A stretch of DNA of 64,000 bases. Origin: Metopolophium dirhodum (taxonomy: Eukaryota > Arthropoda > Insecta > Hemiptera > Aphididae). Both the position numbers and the translations under genes were made by a program. The notes beneath the pieces are model-generated. The model had not been told where the DNA came from. It did not search any database and was given only the letters and a program-made list of their open reading frames with translations. Shown here piece after piece: positions 39,239-50,557 of the stretch (the first letter of the stretch is position 1; the number at the start of each line of letters is the position of its first letter). Where the stretch lies: NCBI RefSeq assembly GCF_019925205.1, contig NC_083567.1, positions 1,922,001-1,986,000 on the forward strand. Direction: 5' to 3'.

Positions 39239-39987
39239 CAGAGTGATTCACCAAGGATGCTCAACTCCATATTTTCCTTTAATAATTTATTTATTCAGTT
39301 TCTAATTTTTGGAATTTTTGAATATACTCCGACAATTTTTTCGTATTACTTAAGGAGTTTCTTGTGGCGATACAAACTTCTGTTTTTCAAATGAGAATCC
39401 CTTTTTAACTGTAAATTGTTTGGTGGATAATTTTTTTTGAAAATTTGGATGTACTTAATTCAAAATTCTAAGTATTTTAGTAATTAATATATTTGAAATA
39501 AGAATTAGTCCTCAAAAATGGTTTTATAAAAAATATAAAATAGACGTAATATTAAAACTAATAATCAATATACTTGGGGCCATTTTTACAAATTATTAAT
39601 ATTGACACTTGATACAGTAATATTATGATTTATGACTAACATTTTCAAATCACCATAGTCGCCACATCTTAAAAAACCCATTACCATGAACATTTTATCC
39701 TTAGAACACAAAGTCAAATAACTTAGAAACTACTCTTACAAATGTTGATTTTGATTCGTCAATTTTCAGAAGAATTTATTGTTGAAAAGGAGGGTTCTTG
39801 TTTGAAAAACAGAAGTTTGTATCTCCATGGAAGGTTAGGTTAGGACACTCCTTAAGTAGTACAAAAATCTCAAGATCTCACAAATATGGCATTTAATATC
39901 CTTACATTTTAAAATTTCAAAAATCTGATTTTATTTAAGTGCATTATTGAAGAAAAAGGTGGAGAGCATGATTGGTGAATCACTCTG
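39239..39987. mobile_element. Foldback DNA element with TA target, 749 bp
   Basis: Terminal inverted repeats CAGAGTGATTCACCAAGG and TTGGTGAATCACTCTG, flanked by TA at 39237-39238 and 39988-39989, as in Tc1/mariner-type elements. The arms extend inward: GTACAAACTTCTGTTTTTCA-like blocks occur on both sides. No transposase frame survives. Confidence 0.8.
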
Positions 39988-39989
39988 TA

Positions 39990-40222
39990 TAATGCGCTCC
40001 TCATACTACCTGTATTATATTCACTAAAATATTAAATAATTTGAATTCGTTACTTAATAATATACATATAAAAGAAAATTAAGTTTAAATAAATATTCCA
40101 ATTCGAGTATTAAATACCTAATTTTTAGTTTTTATTACAATATATTACAATTATTTTTATTAATTGTGTCTTATAAATAAATAAATTGTAGGTAATCGGC
40201 AAATAGGGATATTATATAAAGA
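39990..40222. other. Spacer between two foldback elements, nothing recognised
   Basis: AT-rich sequence of 233 bases with no recognisable signal. Confidence 0.4.
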
Positions 40223-40776
40223 TTAAAGACGACCCCGAACCCGCAAACATACAACATGGCAAATTTTACGATCAAAATAATACATTTTACTCGGTAATTT
40301 CTAAATTTAGAGTCAAATGACCTCTTATAAAAATATATAAAGGTAAGATTATTATCGAAGGCATCTCATAGGTTTTTTATTATATTTTAATTTTAAAGTC
40401 AGTTATGAGTATTTTACAATTGTCAATTGAAATATAATAAAAATTTGAGTGAAATGACCTCTTATACAATTTAAAGGTGAGATTCTAAGGCATCTCACAG
40501 GATTTTTATTATATTTTAATTCTAAAGGTAGTTATGAGTATTTTAAGATGTACAAACAATTGACAATTTTAAAATACTCATAACTGACTTTAAAATTTAA
40601 TAAAAAACCTATGAGATGCCTTCGATAATAATCTTACCTTTAAATATTTTTATAAGAGGTCATTTCACTCTAAATTTAGAAATTACAGAGTAAAATGTAT
40701 TATTGTGAACGAAAAATTTGTCATATTGTACGTTTATAAAACAGAAAACATATTATACGGGTTCGGCTCTTAAACT
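40223..40776. mobile_element. Foldback MITE, copy 3, with a duplicated left arm
   Basis: The left arm (GGCAAATTTTACGATC, then GAGTCAAATGACCTCTTATA, then GGTAAGATTATTATCGAAGG) is matched inverted at 40560-40740. Between them, at 40440-40555, a second forward arm segment repeats GTGAAATGACCTCTTATACA through GGCATCTCACAGG and AGTTATGAGTATTTTA. The right end is TTAA next to GGGTTCGGCTC. Same family as 7491 and 19412. Confidence 0.8.
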
Positions 40777-43050
40777 GAGGGTACCTATAGTCAGAGGTAC
40801 TATAGTAAACTCATATATTTAAAATATAATACGAACTTATTACTATGGTTAATATATTGTAAAACATTTCTTAGAAAATTACAGCACTTTAAATATTTAT
40901 TAGTAAATTAAGTACCTACCTATATATGCAAAATACAAATAAACTTACTACCTATAAGCATAAATATATTGATTAAAAACATATTGAATACTCAATAATA
41001 TCTATCTATATAATACCTGTAGTACACTCTGTACAGAGTACAGGCGTATACACTATACAGTGTGCAGATTTTACCATAGATAGACCTATAAACTAATGGA
41101 TAGCGCATAGAGAGAGAAATCACCAGATGGAATTGTTAAGACACAAGAGAGGTTTTGGGCCGGTACAGTTTGCTAAAAGCCTAAAAACTATAGCCCAAAA
41201 CATGTTTTTCCTCTCATATTATGTTTTTTCTCTCAGTTATGTCGTTTGGATTAACTAAGGGCAGGGAGGTGTCCATTAGTTTATAGGTTTATGGCCTGTT
41301 GTAAGTATCAATATAGAAAGTGGCACAATATATTTTAATCGTCGTAAGTTTGCATATTATAATATTTTACTTTTTTATATGGAGATTAGGGAAAACTTCG
41401 ATGGCTACACTTTCGAGAAACCATTGACTACCTATTAAAAAATATATATTAAAAATAGACTAACCATATTCAACAAGTTTCACTTAAAAAAAAAATAGTA
41501 TATTAATAATACGTTATAGCATGAATTATATTATATTTCAGAAATTTCATGCATCATAAGTCATAACGAAATAACTGCCTAGTGCCTACTAATATTACCA
41601 TAATATTATTCATAGTAGTAACTAGGTATATAAAAATATCTAAAAAAATATACCAATAATCTTTAACTGCTAGTATAATTTGTATTAGTTAGTTTATATT
41701 AATTTGGATTTTTGTATCTACGATTTTGTTACTTAGTTTAATCTACATATGTACTTTGTAGTATGTACTCCATGCCCTAAGGCGTTTATAATTTAAATTA
41801 AATAAATACAAAAAATATGTCAATTGAAGACCTGCATCGAAATTAGATTTTTGGATCTAAAGAATATAGGTATTAGTTATAAAATAATTATTACGTCACA
41901 GAAACTTTCAAACATAACATACCTAATATGATAAATTAAATTGTTTAAACTGTAAGTGACAAATGTATTATTATTTATTGTATAGTTTACTTTAATTTTC
42001 AGTCGTTTAGCACTTATATGATGGCGCTGAGGTTAACACTTGGACACTTGACAGCCACCGAATGTGAACATTTATATGTTATAAATAGATATTGTAAATT
42101 AACATGATTGAATATTTAAATTGAGAAATATGAAAAATATTAAAGTATAGGTAATATTACTAATTAGTAATAATATGAACATTGTATTCTGTGTCGAAAA
42201 TCTTAACTCTGTCCAAAAGTAATAAATTAAATCTTCTATTAATTACTACCTATATACCTATACCTACGACTAGTTATTTATGACATAATATTATAACAAA
42301 TTATAAAATATTTATTAGAATTTTTCGGAAACGCCTAACCAACATTTTAAATTATTTTCATCGATAAAGATCACACAGTACAACATATTTTTAGGCCTTC
42401 AGGGGAATCTCAACAACTAAATATTTATTATAAGGAATAAAAAATAAAATACAATAATTAATAATTATTCAGGTTGTTTACAGAATAATTATTACTACTA
42501 CCTTATAACAATTTTGTTGAATTTCTTAAAATATTTTATACTTGAGAAACATAATCAATCAATAAAAACGTGATAGGTATAAAATATAACTTGCCAAATG
42601 TTTAAATCTCAATTCGCCCTACCCCCAAACCCACTTAATTTGTTACTTGTCAGTGATAAAAGTAGAAATCCGCGAAAATGTTTAAGTTCTTACTCCGATA
42701 AATATTTTATGACAATTTCAACTTCTATAAAATTCTAAATTTGAACGAGTACGGTCAATACAGAGTAGTTTATTAGTTATAACTAGGGATAAGATTTATA
42801 TGTATTAGTATGTTTTTTCTTATCGGTAATTATATATATTTTTTTTAATTTAAAAGTGTTAATTAGCTGAGTGACACAGGGGTGTACAATGCTATCAAAA
42901 CTTTAAATACTTAGGTACTTATGTATAAATAATTACCTATCTACTCATTCGAAATTCTATTTTTATACTTAAATACATTACGATTCTCCAAAAATCTTCA
43001 AAAAAATGTTATTCAGTTACACCTATTCCAATAAAGTAAAAATTAAAAAA
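40777..43050. other. Intergenic, nothing firm
   Basis: AT-rich. The text at 41760-41820, with CCATGCCCTAAGGCGTTTATAA and AAATAAATA, resembles a LINE 3' tail but no coding part precedes it. Confidence 0.45.
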
Positions 43051-44507
43051 GGTGATTAAGTGGATGTCGCTCTGCTGTACAGTAGGTTACAAGTGGGTCA
43101 CTGTAATGGATGGTGTTAAATTTGAATTCAATGATATAATATCATTGTATAAGAAAAACGATTCTGAGCGAAAACGGTCAGTCAGCCTATGATTTTACCA
43201 AGTATATTTGATGATATTATTGTGAATAAAGTAATTTATATATAACCTATTTACGTGGAGCCTTGTTTTAAATTTTAAATCCTTAGCCATAAAAGTTAAA
43301 CATTTTATACATTTTTAACCACAAAATAATTAATAAATTATAAATTTGATAAATGTTGTCAAAATTTGAACTTTAAATGCTTATAAAAAAAAATTGTGCC
43401 TATGTATTTTTAATATTTTTCAACTGCTATTAGAACGATATATCAGGAGCCTTATATTAAATTTTCACGCTTTTTTACCCAACAAATAAAAATGTATTGT
43501 TATTTATAGAAAAAAAAACTAAAAAAATTGAAAACTGACAATGTCCGTAAACAGCTCAAAAAGAGTCAAAATATTTTCAACATTTTATGGTGTATAGAAA
43601 ATGCTAATATGAACATTCAGTGAAATTTTCAAGTATCTACAGTCATTTGTTTTTTAATTACAATAAAATAAGAAAATTGTTACATGAGAAATCGAGTAAA
43701 TATCAAATGTTGTAAAAATATAAATTTCAGACGCTCATAAAAATTTAATTTAAGTTTCTTCTAGACATTTTTTTTTTGATAAAGGTAGACAAACTTATGA
43801 GTAATCTTATATTACATTTTCAAATCTTAGATTTAAAAAGAAAAATTTTTATGAATTTCAACTCAAAATAATTTGCTATTTTTCGTGATTTTTCCGTATT
43901 TTTTCAAGATTTGAACTTTAAACGTGTATAAAAAAAACTGTGACTAAGGATTTTTAATTTTTTTCATCTGCCTTTGAAACAATAACCTAGGAGCCTTCTA
44001 TTAAATTTTCAAGCTTTTTTACCCAACAAATAAAATTTTATTGATATTTATAGAAAAAAAATTTAAAAAAACTGAAAACTGACAATGTCCGTAAACAGTT
44101 CAAAAAAAGTCAAATTATTTTCAAAATTGTATTGTGTATAGAAAATGCAAATATAAACAACCAGTGAAAATTTCATGCATCTACGGTCATTTGTTTTAGA
44201 GTTACACCAATAACCAAAATCGATTTTGTTAAAAATCGATTTTGCGTAAAAATTCCCGTTTTTCCTTAATTTTTCTTTTGTTTTTCACATCGCTTTTGAA
44301 AACTACTGGGAAATTAAAATTTTGACCTCCCCAATGCACCAACGATATTCACTTTCCCATCGAACAAGATACTGAAGTCGAAAATCGAAGCATTATTTCG
44401 ACTACTTATCGTGTACACAGACACAAAAAAAAAAAAATAAAAAAAAAATAAAAAAAAAAACACACATCATTGTAAAATCAATACATTCATCGTTTCACTC
44501 AGAATCT
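43051..44507 (-). repeat. R1 repeat, copy D (full length, inverse of copy C)
   Basis: Runs from GTGGATGTCGCTCTGCTGTA through AAACGATTCTGAGCGAAAAC to an A tract and CATTCATCGTTTCACTCAGAATCT. It aligns end to end with copy C in the opposite direction, with the same internal duplicated blocks at about 43500 and 44040. The pair is separated by 8.2 kb. Confidence 0.85.
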
Positions 44508-45147
44508 AAAATACTAACGATAAACAATATGTATGTACCTAATATTTTTTATTTACAAAAATATTACTATATACTTATATAGTTATATGCAATGAGTAAC
44601 GACTAATGACATTAAATATTATGTTATAACATTTTTTCAAAAATGTACTTAATAATAATTTTTAATTTAATTTTGATGAATGTTTGCTGGTACAAGAATC
44701 ATCCTAATAGCTCATAAGTCATAACCAACTATAGTTATTGACATTTAAAGTTTGAACTATATACCTTCGTCCAATTGTAACCAGTGAGGCTGTATCGCTG
44801 TGAACAGTCGAATGATAGGAGTGAATACCATGAAGTTGTGAGAAAATGTAATTTATTTGACCGGTTATATGTATTAATAAAAATGATGTAAACAAATAAC
44901 CTTCTCCCACTCAATAAAATTGTCCTAGACTGATGGTCCGCGCTCAACCGATATAATGGTAGGGTTTACAATTTACATTTTATATTAAACATTTAGACTA
45001 GCTATAGAACAACAGTCCGCAAGAGAATAACTATATAAGTAGTACATAGAGTAAATCCCTTAATAAATATTAAGTATATTATATACACAAAGGTCGAATT
45101 TGCTCGATAAAAAGTTAAAGACTTATTTTACTATTTTACTATTTTAA

Positions 45148-45312
45148 CCCCCGAAGAACCAACTAGATTCACTTTCACGTTCCTTCCAAAAAAATATGCT
45201 GAAGTCGAAAACTTAAACTTACTGCTGACATAAAGTGACAACCAACAGAAAAAACACACATTATTTAAGATCAATCATCAATACATTCATCGCTATTCGT
45301 ACAGAATCTAAA
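45148..45312 (-). repeat. R1 repeat fragment, other end
   Basis: Reads CCCCCGAAGAACCAACTAGA and TTCACTTTC, then ATACATTCATCGCTATTCGT and ACAGAATCTAAA: the T-tract side of R1, diverged and lacking the long A run. Confidence 0.65.
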
Positions 45313-47390
45313 AATACTGAAATTCGTTTAGCGTGTGACCTACCGGGAAGAAACTTGCGAATTACGGATTAAACTTTTATTTATCGGTTGGGGCCGCAGA
45401 CTTCGATAAATATATTGTTTTCGTTTTTTTTTTTTTATAAATATTTTTAATCGTTTTAGTTAAAAATGGCTCCAAACTCCAAAGCAAACATTGTACAGTG
45501 CCTGTATTTCTTTAAATCCGGCCCGGGCTTAATATAGTACCCGGGTACTATATAATGTAATTATAAATTACCTAATAGGCCTATATAATAATTTGTTATA
45601 TAATTTAACATTTATCACGATGAACGCAGAAAATTGGAAATGCGGTCGCGTTTCGGACTGATACGAAATTACCTTGAGTTGGTTTAAACGAAGCGCGTGC
45701 GAGATATGCGTAATACGACTGTGTAAAATATTTATACATACAAATAGATATAGCCATAGAGGTGTGTCGACCAAATCTAGTGTACAAACAGGCATCATAT
45801 TATGTAGTACAACAATATAATATCAATATGTAGGTACGTTGGCAAAATATAATATATTATATTCTGTACACGGATTGTAGAATACGAGCGAGTAATAAGC
45901 ACGTACATCTATTATATTATTAAAGACTCAGTTTATTATCAAATATACCGAGCCTATACACGAACAACACCTCCTAATTAGTGAATAATAGCAATACACA
46001 AAAATATTGCTAAGCATATATATATATAAATATATATATACTATATACAGGTACCTACACGTAATGCCTGGCACGCGCGATTTTTCTCACACACAAATCT
46101 ATAAATAGAGTAATACCTAATTATTTTATCTGCTGATCGCGAAATGCCGACTGCCATATTATTTTAGAACATAATATATACAATATACCTATAATATCGA
46201 CAATATCGTATTTTCAAAATTTCGCCTATATTCTCATTATTTCCAACGTGAATTTTGACACATTGTGATGGAGTGCAACGCAGTAACGCAAATCTATTAA
46301 TACAGGACAAATAAATAACAGGGTGCTTTCAAGTAGCAAGTGGGTAGTTATCTAGTTACGTAGGTAGCACACTAGCACCCACCCACGGCTAAAGGCTCGT
46401 CTATATAATGACACACCATATAAATGATAAATGCTCATATTTATATACATATATATTAGTACCTATTCAGCATCAGTGCCGTATTCAGACATTTTGCGAA
46501 TAGGTACAAAAAAAAATTCGGTACCCCCTTAATGGACCTAATCACGAGAAATATGCGAGGGATCCTCATGAACTTATTAGATTATGAGTAAAGAAAAGAA
46601 TATTTATTTAACAATGTGTGCTTTTTAAAAAAAAAAAGTTTATTAATTTCATGAACCTTCCTCCTCCATCCCCTCCGCAAAGATACAGCTGAGTGTATGC
46701 AACTTGAACCATGCTTGTAATTCACCATAATTCATATTATAAGTTTTTTTCACATATTTAGGTACCTACTTTATGGAGCATATTTATAAATTATTAATAT
46801 GAACAAAATAAAAATAAATTTAATAAAACTAAATAGGTAAACTATGCAAATGAATATTATATTTTTTGAAACAAGTGTTTGTACACTAATAATTTATTTC
46901 ACCTACTTTTGAAGAAAACACGCCGCTAGCAAAATATGCCGTATTATTATAAATAACTTATGTCTATGGAACCACAACAAATTTGGGAAAAGTATTAAGG
47001 AATTATCATCAGATGACAGATATATTAACAAATCTCGAACGCTGATAGCTATATTGCTATAAATGCATTATAGCTGTTGCCTGTTTTAATTTCAAACAGC
47101 ATAATACATTAATATTATATAATATTATTATGTAATTATTGAAATAATTTAAATTTTAAAAGTTTTAATAATTCACAAGGGAACAAATTTCCGACAACAA
47201 AATGTTGCTCGACTAACTGCCGTGTGTCATTCTAATAATAAGTAATAATTTAGACTTGTTTAAAAGTGTTAAGTGTGTATATATTTTGTATTGGTCAATC
47301 CTATATAGTGTATTTAGTATTTAATATATATATAATATATATGTACAGATTATAGGGTGTAACGAATGTCACATAGGTACAAAATAGTTT
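45313..47390. other. Intergenic, nothing firm
   Basis: AT-rich with TATA dinucleotide runs at 46016-46042. A single hAT-like terminus, CAGTGCCGTATTCAGACATT, starts at 46474, but no partner end was found. ORFs at 45568-45798 overlap in two frames and look like chance. Confidence 0.45.
46474..46560 (+). repeat. Possible solo hAT terminus
   Basis: CAGTGCCGTATTCAGACATT is a typical hAT-type start. The inverse end and target duplication were not seen. Confidence 0.35.
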
Positions 47391-47470
47391 TAGATCCTGA
47401 CCGGAGCGATGACTGTATAGATTTTACAATGAATGATTTTTTAAAAAAAATTTTTGTATCCGTCATCATA
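47391..47470 (+). repeat. R1 repeat fragment
   Basis: TAGATCCTGACCGGAGCGATG followed by ACTGTATAGATTTTACAATG is the R1 start, heavily diverged and cut short. Confidence 0.6.
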
Positions 47471-48733
47471 GAACTGCTGAGGAAATTTCTGAGGGACCAC
47501 CCACCAACAAACATTTATTAGACAATACAAATTAACAATATTCAATCAGTAGGTCACATATTTTTGTTAATTTTTGAGCCATATCAAAATATATTTTATC
47601 TAATAAATTTTTTTTAAAACATCTTTATTTTTATATACAAGTTACAAAATATATGATATTTCCAATTAAAACAACAATTTTTTTAAAGAAAGAATATATA
47701 TTATTTATATTTCAATTATCTAGGATTTGAAAAAATAATTTAAAACAACGTAATGTTATACTTAGATTTTTAGAAGGAATGAGCTTCTTTTTAAGCCCCA
47801 AATTGCGCTACACTATTTATTTAATTGGCAATATATACGTCAATAAGAAAAAAATTTGGAAAACGCTACTTTTTTTCGAACTTGAGTGTTGGGGGCATAC
47901 CTGTTGATGCCTTTTTAATACAAATTTTACTTTTAGGGAATTTTGAAATTTTTTGGAGGAGATTTCTGAGTGATTTTCAAAACGAAGTGAATTTTCTGGT
48001 TTTTGCGTAATGAGAAATAATTTCCCCTTTAATAACCCTTTAAGTAGTATGTTAAGAGATTAGAGAATACAAAAGTGTGCTTTTGACTTTAATTTTGATC
48101 ACGAATTTAACTTCGCTGTTTGTGCCTAGATTTTGGATAAATAACTGGCATTTACAATTTAATTTTAATGCTTTATAATTACTGTTGTTTTTTTCGTTTT
48201 ATTTATTGTAACATTATGTTCACTCATTTCTGGAATGGACGTTAATAAATAATAATAATAATAATAAACCAATGTTGGGAAAGTTCCTTTTAAGAAGGGC
48301 TCTTTCACGTTCCTCTTTCCTGTTGGAAAAAGAAACTCGTTCCCGTTCCAATATTTTAAAAAGAACGCGTTCCAACTTCGTTTGTATTTAATATTTATTA
48401 TTAGTTACTAAATCAATGATAGCCCAAGTAACACAAAACACGGCTTTTTTAAACGTATCAATACCATTTCCAAGATTTTTCTTAAACTAACTTGTATTGA
48501 TACCCATTTAGTGTACAAAATTCATTGAAAAACCATGCATCATTAATATTAACTTTAACACACAATGTTTTATGACTTATCAGTTTTGAATTATAAAAAT
48601 AGTTTTTTTGAATATGAAACGTAAACCTTGATTATATCAATGTAAATTGGAGGTAGGTCGTAGGTAATACCGACCAATGTTTTGGCGTTCGAAATACCTA
48701 CCTACAATATTTATAAATTCCCTTATCAGAAAG
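47471..48733. other. Intergenic, nothing firm
   Basis: AT-rich, with an AAT microsatellite at 48249-48267. A stretch at 48285-48375 is rich in GTTCC/GGAAC-type words (TTCACGTTCCTCTTTCC, CTCGTTCCCGTTCC) and may be a degraded DNA element. Confidence 0.45.
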
Positions 48734-49145
48734 TAAGCCCGGATTATGGGAGGGGGGGCAAGATGGGCACGGTCACGGGGCTCATTGATTTAGGGGGCGC
48801 CCATCTTTATCCCCAAAATATATTTTTTTAACGAGTCCAATAGTTTAAAAAAAAAAAAAACATTATTTAGCTCTTGTAAATTAGGTATTTAAATTAATTT
48901 TGAAAATGTTATTAAATAATTGCCAGTTAAAAATAAAGAAACACTCGTATTTTTTATTTTAATAAAACTCCATATCATTGATAAATAATTGTTAAAAAAA
49001 AAAACCCCCACGTACAATGACATAAGATATACTGTATATTTTTTGTATAGTAAAAAATTATACAATAATATAAAGTTGTTAATATGTAATGATACAATTA
49101 TTTTGAAGTTAAAGTTGAAAGGGGGCCCAATTTAATCCGGACTTG
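48734..49145. mobile_element. hAT-like MITE, 412 bp, 8 bp TSD
   Basis: Ends TAAGCCCGGATTA and TAATCCGGACTTG (inverse, differing at the outermost base) next to G-rich runs. Perfect duplications TCAGAAAG lie at 48726-48733 and 49146-49153. The inside is AT-rich with no coding sequence. Confidence 0.85.
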
Positions 49146-49456
49146 TCAGAAAGATCCAATATAAATGAAAAACTGTTTTGTCCGGAGTTATCCCATTTTA
49201 CGGTCTTTAACAATAGGTATCTAGGGCACACCTACCGGCGGCTACCAATTTTTATGGCGAGCTTTTTTTTTAATTTTGGAGAATGAAAAATCAGCAAACA
49301 AGAAATTAGAAAACATTATAATATACTCTATTTTAGCAATCAATTTATAAAATATCTATTAGAAATTGAATAAATTGTGCCCTTTATAAAAATTAAAGCT
49401 TCATTCTGAACCTATGTATTTTTAAATGACAGTATTTTTTTATTTGACTACCGGGT

Positions 49457-49528
49457 GGCCTGTTGGTCTAGGGGTATGATTCCTGCTTTGGGTGCAGGAG
49501 GTCCCGGGTTCAAATCCCGGACAGGCCC
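49457..49528 (+). tRNA. tRNA-Pro (anticodon TGG)
   Basis: A 72-base cloverleaf. Acceptor stem GGCCTGT pairs with ACAGGCC (49521-49527). The anticodon stem CCTGC/GCAGG encloses the loop TTTGGGT, with anticodon TGG at 49489-49491. The T arm is CCCGGGTTCAAATCCCGG. The internal promoter A box (TGGTCTAGGGG) and B box (GGTTCAAATCC) are intact, there is no intron, and a T run at 49536-49539 can end transcription. It reads CCA and other proline codons. Confidence 0.97.
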
Positions 49529-50520
49529 GTGAAACTTTTGTTACTTTTTTACCCGTTCAAACAATCATAAAATTAAAAATACGATTATATTTTACCAATT
49601 TATTATAAGAATTTGTAAAAATAAAAAATTTCTCCTTATTACATGTATACAATATACTATAAATTATAATAAATATAAATCACTGTCGTTGAAATATTTT
49701 ACATGTGGAAGAATTTTTTGCTACATAATAGTACATATATTGATAAGAATGATGTCACAATACATCCTATGTAAAATGTATTCAACTTGTCATTGATGAA
49801 AAACTTACATGTGGTACAGATGAAGTTTATGTAAAACAATCAAATCTTCTGGTGGAGATTTAACACTCAAACCGCACGGTTTGTCAACATTAATATAATT
49901 TTTACGCAGTCTTTTAGGTATCTACATAATAATGGATCAAACTTTATGCTCTATAATCATAATTCATAAGTAGAGAGCGGATTTAATTTCTTTAAAAAAC
50001 AAGAAATTGCCTTAAAAACTTTATTTCATGCAGTTAATCGCCGCGTTTCTGTCTTCTGAAGATAGCGACACTCGCGATTAACCGCCAAGTGCGTAAACCG
50101 ACCAATTAATACATTTAAAAAATAGAAATATGAATTTTTTCCTTTAGGCAGGAATCAAAATAAATTTATCAAATTTTCTGATAAAACTATTAATTATGTA
50201 AAAAATAATAAAAAATATTCTAAAAATAATTTTCATTTTTTAATTCTTTGATATATGTGTGCTTCGAAAGTATTGTTTACAACATTCAGAAAAAAATGAA
50301 ATTTGCATTGAAATCCGCTTCCTTTTCATAAGCTAAGGTCATAAGTAGTAAAAAAGCAAACAAATTTTATAAATACCTTTTATAAATTAATTTAAATATA
50401 ACAATCAAATCATAGAACATGAAAAAATATAAAATAGTTGAATTTAATTTTATAATATAATAACAATAACTTTCTTATATTTTGTAGTAAAAAAATTAGT
50501 AACTAAAAAACTTTGTACTT
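49529..50520. other. Spacer between tRNA-Pro and the Tudor gene
   Basis: About 1 kb of mostly AT-rich sequence. A small GC-rich patch at 50038-50100 (AATCGCCGCGTTTCTG, then ACTCGCGATTAACCGCC) is unexplained. No gene supported. Confidence 0.5.
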
Positions 50521-50526
50521 TAAAAT

Positions 50527-50532
50527 TTTATT
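50527..50532 (-). terminator. Polyadenylation signal of the Tudor gene
   Basis: AATAAA on the minus strand, 25 bases after the stop codon at 50558-50560, in a fitting place for the end of the transcript. Confidence 0.65.
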
Positions 50533-50557
50533 AAATAAATGTAACTTATGAACACAT

